From assembly GCA_016302005.1 (NCBI GenBank), contig JAEDOK010000059.1, forward strand, positions 1-9,963: a stretch of DNA of 9,963 nt, in the 5' to 3' direction. This stretch comes from Oscillospiraceae bacterium (GTDB lineage: Bacteria > Bacillota_A > Clostridia > Oscillospirales > Oscillospiraceae). The notes under the pieces are model-generated. The model did no database searches. It saw nothing but the letters and a program-made list of their open reading frames with translations, and was not told where the DNA came from. This document shows positions 1 to 6,317 of the stretch, in pieces; position 1 is the stretch's first letter, and every line of letters begins with the position of its first letter. A program made the translations under genes and the position numbers.

Positions 1-12
1 CCGGAACGGCGT

Positions 13-50
13 TGAAAACCGATTGAAATGAATATTTTAATCGGTTTTCA
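13..50. terminator. Perfect hairpin, possible bidirectional terminator
   Basis: TGAAAACCGATT at 13-24 is the exact reverse complement of AATCGGTTTTCA at 39-50. The stem extends inward by about four pairs including one G-U, leaving a loop of about six bases near 29-34. The A-rich left foot and T-rich right foot resemble a rho-independent terminator that would work in either direction, but the T run is only four bases and is interrupted. It could end a gene lying left of the window or back up termination of the minus-strand operon ending at 166. Confidence 0.4.
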
Positions 51-117
51 GTATGAAAACATTGCTTCATACGAATCAGCAATGAAAATGGGCACTTCCG
101 CTTTTTATAGCCATGAA

Positions 118-159
118 AGCCAATGCAGGTCGGGAACATGTCCCCGACCTGCATTGGCT
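118..159. repeat. 17-bp perfect stem hairpin with ACATGT core (ACATGTCC family)
   Basis: Bases 118-134 are the perfect reverse complement of 143-159, around an eight-base spacer that contains the palindrome ACATGT. The hairpin starts seven bases past the stop codon of the DUF3786 gene (166-168), so it may stop transcription of that operon, although no T run follows on the minus strand. Its right part, 131-160, matches 26 of 30 bases at 8229-8258. Related copies lie at 9601-9613 and 9866-9893, so this is a dispersed repeat family and not a private terminator. Confidence 0.6.
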
Positions 160-165
160 GCGGAT

Positions 166-786
166 TTATTCTTCAGTTTGGGAAAGCAGCGCTTGCAGAC
201 GATCAAAGACGGCGTGGGCGGTGTAGAAGGTGGTTTCATAGCGGAGGCAGCGCGTGGTGTATTTGTCCCACAGGAGCATGAGCTGGGCGGGGAAGTCCTC
301 GTCCGCCTCGTAGAAACGGAGCAGGACGGAGAACCAGGGGAACAGCGGCAGAACGCAGGCGTAGTCGCCCTTTTCCGCAGGGGTCGCGCCGAGGCTTTCG
401 CAGACCTGCCGCAGCCTTTCGCACTTGCCCGCAAAGGGGGCGGCAAGCTCCGGGGAAAGCGCCAGCTCGCCTTTGAGCGTCCCGCCGCGCACGCTGTTCA
501 GGCTTGCATGGGCGCACCACTGCCCTGAGAGTATGGGAATGCCGTCGGGGTTGGTCAGAAGATCAAAGAAGGTCATTCCCGCGTGAAAGCCTGCGCTCTG
601 CCATGTGCCGTTTTCCTGCACCTCGACGAGGGCGCTTATGCGGCTGATCCTGTGCAGGCGACCCAAAAACGGGAGATACAGATAGGCTTTGTCCGTGTTT
701 AGACGAAAGCGCACTGCGATCTCGTCCAAGTCATAGCGCAGGAAGCCGCGCTGCGCCTGAAGGAGCTGCAAATCGTAATTGCTCAT
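166..786 (-). CDS. DUF3786 domain-containing protein
   Basis: This is a 206-residue protein of the DUF3786 type; no reaction is known to me for the family. The family call rests on overall resemblance: the N-terminal NYDLQLLQAQ segment, a central FFDLLTNPDG-like stretch (about 74-83), and a C-terminal part rich in aromatic residues (LPLFPWFSVLLRFYEAD, about 146-162). It has no signal peptide, no membrane segment and no clustered cysteines, so it is probably cytoplasmic. It is the last gene of the dut, ygiQ-like operon. Its ATG begins one base after the ygiQ-like stop, and the upstream AAGAAGCGG is a poor ribosome binding site, so translation probably depends on ribosomes arriving from ygiQ. 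A 17-bp hairpin follows the stop. The gene boundaries are firm; the family call is moderately firm. Confidence 0.8.
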   Translation of the reverse strand: MSNYDLQLLQAQRGFLRYDLDEIAVRFRLNTDKAYLYLPFLGRLHRISRISALVEVQENGTWQSAGFHAGMTFFDLLTNPDGIPILSGQWCAHASLNSVRGGTLKGELALSPELAAPFAGKCERLRQVCESLGATPAEKGDYACVLPLFPWFSVLLRFYEADEDFPAQLMLLWDKYTTRCLRYETTFYTAHAVFDRLQALLSQTEE

Positions 787-787
787 G

Positions 788-2761
788 CTACCGCTTCTTT
801 CTGTTTTTTAGATACCGCTCCGCTTTGGCAAGCTGGGCGGCGGTGAGGGGCACGCTGCCTTGTTGCGCGTTTTTTGGCTTTTTTGTTGGTTTTTGTTGCT
901 TTTGTTGCTTTTGGTTTTTTTGCGGCTTAGAGGGCTGCTTTTTTTCTTGCTTTTGGGGCTGTGTCTGCACCGTTTCGCCCTTGCGCGGACGGATGAGGCA
1001 GTGCTTGTCAAAGCCGATCAGGTCGGTGCGTCCCGTTTTTTCCAGTGCCTCGTGGACGAGGGCGTAATTCTTCGGGTCGCGGTACTGGATCAGGGCGCGC
1101 TGCATCGCCTTTTCGTGCGGGTCGGTCGGCACATAGACCGGCTGCATTGTGCGCGGGTCTAAGCCGGTGTAGTACATGACAGTCGAGAGGGTCGAGGGTG
1201 TGGGGTAAAAATCCTGCACCTGCTCCGGCATATAGCCGAGGTCGCGGACATATTCCGCCAGCGCGACCGCCTCCTTCAGCGTCGAGCCGGGGTGCGAGCT
1301 CATCAGATAGGGGACGAGATATTGCTTTTTTCCCAACCGCTCGTTCAGCTTCTCGTATTTATGGCAGAAGCTCTGATAGACCGCGTGGCGGGGTTTGCCC
1401 ATATATTTTAAGACCTCGTCGGAGATATGCTCCGGCGCGACCTTGAGCTGCCCCGAGACATGGTATTCGACCAGCTCCCGCAAAAAGGTCGGGTCGCTGT
1501 CCGCCAGCAAATAGTCAAAGCGGATACCGCTGCGGATGAAGACCTTTTTGACCTTCGACAGGCTGCGCAGCTCCCGCAGGAGGTTTACATAATCTGTATG
1601 GTCCGCGATCAGGTTGCGGCAGGGGGTGGGGAAGAGGCACTGGCGGTTCGGGCAGACACCGTGGGTTTTCTGCTTTTCGCAGGCGGGGGCGCGGAAATTG
1701 GCGGTTGGGCCGCCGACATCGTGGATATAGCCCTTGAAATCGGGATGCTCGGTCATGCGCTTTGCTTCCGCGAGCAGCGATTCGTGGCTGCGCGTCTGGA
1801 CGATGCGCCCCTGATGGAAGGTCAGGGCGCAGAAGGAGCAGCCGCCGAAGCAGCCGCGGTTTGAGACTAAGCTGAACTGCACCTCCTTGATCGCGGGAAC
1901 GCCGTCTTTGTAAGAAGGGTGCGGCGCGTCCATATAGGGCAGAGCATAGACTGCATCCATCTCCTCGGTGGTCAGGGGCTTTTGCGGCGGGTTCTGCACG
2001 ACAAAGTCCCGTCCGTAAGGCTCGATCAGGCGCTTTGCGGTGTATGGGTCGGTATTTTGATATTGCAGATAGAAGCTCTCGGCATAGCGGCGCTTGCGCT
2101 CCTTCAACTCGTCAAACGAGGGCAGGACGAGGGCGCCGTCAAGGTCTGGGGCGGCGGTGCGGTAGACCGTGCCGTCGATGAAGGTCAGGTCGCACACGGA
2201 TAGTCCGCTGTTTAACGCGTCCGCGACCTCGACGATGGCTTTCTCGCCCATGCCGTAGAGGACAAGGTCTGCCTGCGCGTCGAGCAGAATGGAGCGCTTG
2301 AGCTTGTCCGACCAGTAATCGTAGTGCGCAAGGCGGCGAAGGCTTGCCTCGATGCCGCCGAGAATGATCGCGGCATGGGGGTTCGTCTGCCGGATGAGGT
2401 TGCAATAGACCACGGCGGCATAGTCCGGACGTTTTCCTGTCACGCCGCCGGGGGTGTAGGCGTCGGTTTTACGGCGACGCTTGCCGACGGAGTAGTGATT
2501 GACCATGGAATCCATATTGCCGCCGCTGACCAGGAAGCCGAGCCTTGGTGTGCCAAATTCGTTGACGGAATCCGGGTTTTTCCAGTCGGGCTGGGAGAGA
2601 ATTGCGACCTTATAGCCCGCGTTTTCCAGCACGCGGCTGATGATGGCGTGCCCGAAGGAGGGATGGTCGACATAGGCATCGCCGATGACATAGACGAAAT
2701 CGGGCTGCTGCCAGCCGAGCGCCTGCATCTCCTTGCGGTTGATCGGAAGAAAGCCCATCAT
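788..2761 (-). CDS. YgiQ family radical SAM protein
   Basis: This 657-residue protein belongs to the YgiQ (UPF0313) radical SAM family. The substrate is not established, to my knowledge. The N-terminal third (about 20-200) looks like a Rossmann-type, B12-binding-like domain, with FVYVIGDAYVDHPSFG at 22-37 and LGGIEAS at 134-140. The radical SAM motif is C304-x3-C308-x2-C311, which ligates the 4Fe-4S cluster. A second set of cysteines, C361, C370, C375 and C381, is typical of the family. DUF3362-like sequence follows, including VAPEH at 441-445 and DFYPTPST at 517-524. Residues 595-635 form a low-complexity Lys/Gln tail, then a helical end with AERYLKNRKKR. The ATG overlaps the dut stop (ATGA), so the two genes are translationally coupled; a second ATG directly follows. 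Length and motifs suggest an intact enzyme. Confidence 0.95.
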   Translation of the reverse strand: MMGFLPINRKEMQALGWQQPDFVYVIGDAYVDHPSFGHAIISRVLENAGYKVAILSQPDWKNPDSVNEFGTPRLGFLVSGGNMDSMVNHYSVGKRRRKTDAYTPGGVTGKRPDYAAVVYCNLIRQTNPHAAIILGGIEASLRRLAHYDYWSDKLKRSILLDAQADLVLYGMGEKAIVEVADALNSGLSVCDLTFIDGTVYRTAAPDLDGALVLPSFDELKERKRRYAESFYLQYQNTDPYTAKRLIEPYGRDFVVQNPPQKPLTTEEMDAVYALPYMDAPHPSYKDGVPAIKEVQFSLVSNRGCFGGCSFCALTFHQGRIVQTRSHESLLAEAKRMTEHPDFKGYIHDVGGPTANFRAPACEKQKTHGVCPNRQCLFPTPCRNLIADHTDYVNLLRELRSLSKVKKVFIRSGIRFDYLLADSDPTFLRELVEYHVSGQLKVAPEHISDEVLKYMGKPRHAVYQSFCHKYEKLNERLGKKQYLVPYLMSSHPGSTLKEAVALAEYVRDLGYMPEQVQDFYPTPSTLSTVMYYTGLDPRTMQPVYVPTDPHEKAMQRALIQYRDPKNYALVHEALEKTGRTDLIGFDKHCLIRPRKGETVQTQPQKQEKKQPSKPQKNQKQQKQQKPTKKPKNAQQGSVPLTAAQLAKAERYLKNRKKR

Positions 2762-3198
2762 TTGACCCCCGTCGAGCCGAAGCCGCCCTCGCCGCGCACG
2801 GTGTCCGAGAGGGTTTCTGCCTCAATGAATTTCGCGGTCAGATACGGCGTTAGGATCATCTGCGCGATGCGCTCGCCGTGCTCAATGGTTTGCGGGACGG
2901 CGCCGTGGTTGTGCAGCGGGACGAAAAACTCGCCGCGATAGTCCGAGTCGATCACGCCGACCTTATTCGCGGGCGCTAAATTGCGTTTGGTCGCAAGTCC
3001 GCTGCGGGCAAAGACCAATCCGGCGTAGCCTGTCGGAATTTCCATGGAGATGCCGATGGAGATGAGTCTTGTCTCGCCCGGCTGAAGGGTGACAGGCTCG
3101 TCTAAGCAGGCACACAGGTCGGCGCCTGCGGAAAACGCCGTGCCGTAGACCGGCAGGCGGGCGTTGGGGGATAGTTTTTTGACTTTGACTTCTTGCAT
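2758..3198 (-). CDS. dut: dUTP diphosphatase (trimeric dUTPase)
   Basis: The enzyme hydrolyses dUTP to dUMP and diphosphate. This keeps uracil out of DNA and supplies the thymidylate precursor. At 146 residues it has the normal length of the homotrimeric family, and all five motifs are present in order: AGADL (24-28), ARSGLA (64-69), GVIDSDYRGE (81-90, with D84 as the expected catalytic aspartate), GERIAQ (108-113) and the C-terminal RGEGGFGSTG (135-144), whose Phe140 should stack on the uracil. The ATG at 3198 was chosen because a GGAGG lies five bases upstream and the family N-terminus starts there. The reading frame stays open 82 codons further upstream, but only through the repeat array. 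It is the first gene of an operon, and its TGA overlaps the ATG of the ygiQ-like gene. I found no convincing promoter immediately upstream. Confidence 0.97.
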   Translation of the reverse strand: MQEVKVKKLSPNARLPVYGTAFSAGADLCACLDEPVTLQPGETRLISIGISMEIPTGYAGLVFARSGLATKRNLAPANKVGVIDSDYRGEFFVPLHNHGAVPQTIEHGERIAQMILTPYLTAKFIEAETLSDTVRGEGGFGSTGVK

Positions 3199-3271
3199 GG
3201 TTGCCTCCGAGTGGTGGGATTTGTTTGGAAGAGTGAAGAACTGTGGTGTGCTTCGCACGGATCTTGGATTC

Positions 3272-3290
3272 GGGCGGCTGATAGCCGCCC
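3272..3290. repeat. GGGCGGCT hairpin unit
   Basis: GGGCGGCT (3272-3279) and AGCCGCCC (3283-3290) form an 8-bp perfect stem with a three-base loop, followed by CCTACG. A related hairpin lies at 3322-3338. Short GC-rich hairpins of this kind next to a GTAG/CTAC edge are a recurrent type of intergenic repeat in clostridial gut genomes, as far as I recall. Confidence 0.6.
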
Positions 3291-3321
3291 CTACGAGAAG
3301 AATTAGAGGCTGTGCCGTAGA

Positions 3322-3338
3322 GGCGGATAGAATCCGCC
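3322..3338. repeat. GGCGGAT hairpin unit
   Basis: GGCGGAT (3322-3328) and ATCCGCC (3332-3338) form a 7-bp stem with a three-base loop, preceded by CCGTAGA. It has the same architecture as the unit at 3272-3290 with the stem sequence partly changed on both sides, so pairing is kept. Confidence 0.55.
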
Positions 3339-3354
3339 CGTGTGAAGCGGGGAC

Positions 3355-3380
3355 TTGTACGCAGTCTGTAGTTCCTGCAC
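3355..3380 (-). repeat. 26-base repeat, copy 1
   Basis: Read on the minus strand it is GTGCAGGAACTAC, then five variable bases (AGACT), then GCGTACAA. It matches copy 3 at 9622-9647 in 24 of 26 positions although the two are 6 kb apart. It abuts, with two bases between, the GATTGCCAC end of the palindromic unit at 3383-3421. Confidence 0.8.
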
Positions 3381-3382
3381 GG

Positions 3383-3421
3383 GATTGCCACAACCAGTGT
3401 GCGCACTGGTTTCGCAATGAC
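3383..3421. repeat. GTCATTGCGA / GTGGCAATC-bounded palindromic unit, copy 1
   Basis: The plus strand reads GATTGCCAC (3383-3391), a core of two 8-base arms (AACCAGTG and CACTGGTT) around TGCG, then TCGCAATGAC (3412-3421). The outer ends can also pair (ATTGC with GCAAT). The same ends bound unrelated cores at 9661-9692 and, in degraded form, at 9713-9748. Confidence 0.75.
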
Positions 3422-3434
3422 ATGGAAGGGGAGC

Positions 3435-3460
3435 TTGTACGCATTTGGTAGTTCCTGCAC
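3435..3460 (-). repeat. 26-base repeat, copy 2
   Basis: On the minus strand it is GTGCAGGAACTAC, variable CAAAT, then GCGTACAA. It is a direct repeat of copy 1 with an 80-base offset, and the palindromic unit 3383-3421 lies between them. It ends 17 bases from the hydrolase stop codon (3478-3480), so it lies in the 3' untranslated region of that operon. Confidence 0.8.
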
Positions 3461-3477
3461 CCGCCTTGCAGAGCGTC

Positions 3478-4422
3478 TTATGATAATGCGCGGTCGAATA
3501 GGTCGTTCAGGCAGGCGCGGTATTTTTCGGGGGCGCGTGGGAAGCTCTTGCCGTGGGTCGCGTTCGGGACGAGCAGGAGGGTCTTGTCCTTGCTCTTGCA
3601 TGCCTCATATGCCTCGACGGACATGCTGCACGGGACGAAGGTATCCGCCTCGCCGTGGGCGAAGAAGATGGGAAGCGTCATATGGCGCATGGCCTCAACG
3701 GTGGAATACTGCCGCAGACCGAAGCCTGCGAACAGCTTTGTCTGCATGCCGATCAGCGGGACGATCAGCTTTGCGGGCAGGTGCATGGAGCCCACGACTG
3801 AGGTGATGATATCCTGCGGCGTGGTAAAGCCGCAGTCCGCGATCACGCCGCGCACATTTTCCGCAAACGGCTCGCCGCACGACATCAAGACGGTCGTTGC
3901 ACCCATGGAAAGACCGGCAAGCACAATGGGCAGCTCCTGCCCAAAGTGCGCCGCGTGCCATTTCGTCCACGCGTGAACATCGTGCCGCTCGCGGATGCCG
4001 AAGGTCATGTAGCGCCCGTCGCTCTTGCCCTGCGCCCGCTGATGGACGAGCAGAAGATTTAGGTTCCTGTCATAGTATTCCTGTATGGCATAGCCGAAAT
4101 CCGTCACGGTCGAGCCGTACCAGCCGTGAAAGAGCAGCAGCGTTCCGCGCGGGTGGGGGTGGAGGATCAGCTCCGCGCGCAGACGCAGACCGTCAAACGA
4201 GGAAATCTCGACGGTCTCCGGCTGCTGTGCGTCGATCCAGTCGCGGCCCTTGAGAATTTGTTCCTTGAATTCCCGATAGTCCGGGCGGTCAAGGGTCTTG
4301 TCCAAATCGGCGGTTACGCTGTGATAGCAGCGGCAGGCAAGGCGCATACAGATATAAGAGATTACAAAGATCAGCAGGGCAAGCCCGAGCAGGCACAGCC
4401 CGACGATGCCCCACGCACTCAT
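3478..4422 (-). CDS. Membrane-anchored alpha/beta hydrolase
   Basis: This 314-residue serine hydrolase belongs to the alpha/beta fold group that includes Bacillus YqkD-like proteins. It likely acts on an ester or related bond of an unknown substrate. One N-terminal membrane segment (about 4-29) is followed by the hydrolase domain: LLLFHGWYGS (95-104) provides the oxyanion region, GLSMGA (170-175) holds nucleophile Ser172, HGEADTFVP (256-264) holds Asp260, and NATH (287-290) holds His290. The triad is complete. The N-terminal anchor suggests a membrane-associated enzyme; I cannot fix on which face the domain sits. The ATG at 4422 is chosen because GGGGAGGAAAG sits just upstream inside the end of the PAP2 gene and the hydrophobic segment begins there. 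The ATG overlaps the PAP2 TGA. The frame is open for 87 codons further upstream, but only as an antiphase reading of PAP2. Confidence 0.9.
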   Translation of the reverse strand: MSAWGIVGLCLLGLALLIFVISYICMRLACRCYHSVTADLDKTLDRPDYREFKEQILKGRDWIDAQQPETVEISSFDGLRLRAELILHPHPRGTLLLFHGWYGSTVTDFGYAIQEYYDRNLNLLLVHQRAQGKSDGRYMTFGIRERHDVHAWTKWHAAHFGQELPIVLAGLSMGATTVLMSCGEPFAENVRGVIADCGFTTPQDIITSVVGSMHLPAKLIVPLIGMQTKLFAGFGLRQYSTVEAMRHMTLPIFFAHGEADTFVPCSMSVEAYEACKSKDKTLLLVPNATHGKSFPRAPEKYRACLNDLFDRALS

Positions 4423-5354
4423 TTGGCTTTCCTCCCCGAGGCAAGACGGTTCAGATACGGAAAGACGAGCGGCCAAACCAAGGCGGCAAAGAGTACGACG
4501 GCAAAATAGCGGATGGCGTTCGTGCCGAGCCATGTAAAGCCGACGGCGGAGAAGACGAGCTTCAAACCCTCCTTGATGACGAGCAGACCGGCAAGACCGC
4601 CGACGACCTTGATGACCTGCACCCACCAGACGGACTTCTCCGCAAAGCGGATAAAACGGCGCTCGAGCGGGTAGGCTACGCAAAAGCCGAGCAGCGCGCC
4701 GAACAGGGAATAGCTGTTTTTCTGCCCCTCACGGAGATTTTCCAGCGCCTCTGCTCCCTGCGCGGGAGCTGCCCAAAGATTTGCGTAAAGCACAAAGGCA
4801 AAGGAGAGTGCAACCATGACGCCGAGCAGTACCGCCATATATTTCGGCTTCTCGGCTGCCTTGCGGACGATGGGATAGAAGGCAAAGACCAAAACAACGC
4901 CGATCGCCAGCGAGACACCGACATCAAGCGGGGTATGCACGCCGAGGTACATCCGCGAAAACGCCGTCAAAAGCAGCACCACGACGCACAGCACGCGCAC
5001 GCCGGCGCGTTTGCTCCAGCGGGCAATGCCGCCGAGGGTGCCTGTGACATTCTGCGTGTGCCCTGAGGGGAAGGAATACCCCGTTGCGCCGCTGAGGGCA
5101 CTGTCAACGGGTTGAAAGGTCGGATCCTTGACCCATGGGCGCGGGATACGGTACAGGAGCTTGAGAAACTGGTTGAGGATCGTGCCGAAAAAGCCGACAA
5201 AGAGCAGATAATAGCCCTCGCGTTTATCCACGCACCAAAATACCGTCAGCGCGAGGACGATGAACAAAAGCTCATCTCCAAAATAGGTGAAAAACTGCAT
5301 CAGGGCGTCCAAAAACGGGTTGCGGATGGATTCCAGCCAATATAATACGGACAA
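4419..5354 (-). CDS. PAP2 superfamily phosphatase (membrane)
   Basis: This 311-residue integral membrane protein belongs to the type 2 phosphatidic acid phosphatase family, which dephosphorylates lipid phosphates or undecaprenyl diphosphate. All three signature motifs are intact: K65-x6-R72-P73, PSGH at 96-99, and SR133-134 with H140 and D144 (SRMYLGVHTPLD). H99 and H140 are the expected catalytic histidines. Several membrane helices surround them, and the C-terminal half adds more hydrophobic segments that I cannot assign. The start is TTG at 5354, eight bases after AAAGGAGG; an extended -10 promoter lies upstream at 5391-5419. The gene ends in an ATGA overlap with the hydrolase, so the two are co-translated. 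The substrate is uncertain; a lipid or lipid carrier fits the hydrolase partner. Confidence 0.93.
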   Translation of the reverse strand: MSVLYWLESIRNPFLDALMQFFTYFGDELLFIVLALTVFWCVDKREGYYLLFVGFFGTILNQFLKLLYRIPRPWVKDPTFQPVDSALSGATGYSFPSGHTQNVTGTLGGIARWSKRAGVRVLCVVVLLLTAFSRMYLGVHTPLDVGVSLAIGVVLVFAFYPIVRKAAEKPKYMAVLLGVMVALSFAFVLYANLWAAPAQGAEALENLREGQKNSYSLFGALLGFCVAYPLERRFIRFAEKSVWWVQVIKVVGGLAGLLVIKEGLKLVFSAVGFTWLGTNAIRYFAVVLFAALVWPLVFPYLNRLASGRKAK

Positions 5355-5390
5355 AGCCGCCGCCTCCTTTGCTTTCTTGTTCTATATAAT

Positions 5391-5419
5391 AGTATAGCAC
5401 AGCGTGCGGCGTTTGAAAA
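5391..5419 (-). promoter_or_regulatory. Sigma-A-like extended -10 promoter for the PAP2-hydrolase operon
   Basis: On the minus strand, TTTTCA (5419-5414) is followed after exactly 17 bases by TATACT (5396-5391), with TGC immediately before it, giving an extended -10. The -35 box matches the consensus in four of six positions. The gene start lies about 37 bases downstream. Confidence 0.65.
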
Positions 5420-5454
5420 GAGAAAAAGCAGTTGTAACGGTTTTATGAATCCGC

Positions 5455-5484
5455 TTGCAAATGCATGGGAGACTGTGATATAAT
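5455..5484 (+). promoter_or_regulatory. Sigma-A-like extended -10 promoter for the TIGR04255 operon
   Basis: TTGCAA (5455-5460) and a perfect TATAAT (5479-5484) are 18 bases apart, and TGA precedes the -10, giving an extended -10 element. AAAGGAG (5502-5508) and the ATG at 5517 follow. It is divergent from the PAP2 promoter. The two -10 boxes are about 80 bases apart and could share a regulator, but no clear operator is visible between them. Confidence 0.75.
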
Positions 5485-5516
5485 CGAACAAAAAGGAAAC
5501 GAAAGGAGTCTTTTCT

Positions 5517-6302
5517 ATGTTTCTGGAATGTGAACGCGTCCGTTACGGCAAGCCGCAGCTTTTGGAGGTCATCTGCCAGCTCCGCTTCCCGACGATTTTG
5601 TCTATCAGCGCAAAGGAGCCTGCCGAGTTTCAGGAGCTGATCCGCGACGAATACCCGCGCTACTCCCGCAATATTGAGAAGCTGCCGCCCAAGGTGATCG
5701 GGCAGCCGGGCAATATGAAGTTTGAGGAGCAGGCGGATGTCATCAATTATCAGTTCCTCTCCGCCGACGGTCGCTGGAAGGTCAATCTGACGAATAGCTT
5801 CATTGCGCTTGCCACTCCTGCCTATACCTGCTGGGAGGATTTCGCCGCGAAGCTGGACGAGGTGCTTGCGCAGTTTATCAAGGTCTATCATCCCGCATTC
5901 TTTGAGCGGATCGGGCTGCGCTATATCAATGCCTTCTCCCGCAAGGCGCTGGATCTGGAGGACACGCCCTTTGCCGATCTCATCGAGCCGGGCTACCTCG
6001 GCATCCTCGGCGACGAGGATGTGCAGGAGCGGCAGGTTCTGCGGGTGATGCAGGAGGCGGAGATGAATCTGTCCGGCGGCTGCCGCCTGAAGCTGCACTG
6101 CGGCCCCGGAATGGTCAAGCGCAACAATGTGGAGGACAAGGAGATCAAATTCATCCTCGACAACGATATCTTTATGATGGGCAAGGTCGAGATGAAGCAC
6201 TCCGCCGCCGCGCTGACCACCGTCCATACCCATGCCGACCGCGCATTCCGCGGGGCGATCACAAGAGAGCTGCATGAGGCGATGGAGCCGCAGCCAATGT
6301 AA
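5517..6302 (+). CDS. TIGR04255 family protein
   Basis: This 261-residue protein of the TIGR04255 group has a sporadic distribution in bacteria and no known reaction. The call rests on the N-terminal LLEVICQLRFPTIL (15-28), the PAEFQELIRDEYP stretch (35-47), the conserved ERIGLRYIN (130-138), and the C-terminal FRGAITRELHEAM (244-256). It has no signal peptide and no membrane helix. The His and Asp pair in VHTHAD (236-241) is conspicuous but I can assign no catalytic role. The start is well supported by AAAGGAG nine bases upstream and an extended -10 promoter. The gene heads a two-gene operon: the stop is followed after 15 bases, including a GGAGG, by the zinc peptidase start. A 417-codon open frame on the other strand covers it, but is a shadow of GC-rich codon use. 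Confidence 0.88.
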   Translation: MFLECERVRYGKPQLLEVICQLRFPTILSISAKEPAEFQELIRDEYPRYSRNIEKLPPKVIGQPGNMKFEEQADVINYQFLSADGRWKVNLTNSFIALATPAYTCWEDFAAKLDEVLAQFIKVYHPAFFERIGLRYINAFSRKALDLEDTPFADLIEPGYLGILGDEDVQERQVLRVMQEAEMNLSGGCRLKLHCGPGMVKRNNVEDKEIKFILDNDIFMMGKVEMKHSAAALTTVHTHADRAFRGAITRELHEAMEPQPM

Positions 6303-6317
6303 GCCGGAGGCGAGCGT

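Noticed and set aside
28..528. A 166-codon plus-strand open frame at the left end
   Set aside because: It runs through the 118-159 hairpin and antisense to the DUF3786 gene, has no ribosome binding site, and has shadow-like composition.
3199..3444. N-terminal extension of dUTPase by 82 residues
   Set aside because: The added part is translated from the repeat array; the GGAGG and the family N-terminus both point to the ATG at 3198.
3355..3460. CRISPR-like array
   Set aside because: Only two direct 26-base copies, separated by a palindromic unit and not by unique spacers, with no cas gene nearby; related copies lie elsewhere in both orientations.
3355..3460. Transposon with target-site duplication
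   Set aside because: The 26-base repeats do not directly abut the palindromic unit on both sides, they vary internally, and no transposase is present.
4423..4683. Longer N-terminus of the alpha/beta hydrolase
   Set aside because: The extension is an out-of-frame reading of the PAP2 gene; a good ribosome binding site and ATGA overlap mark 4422.
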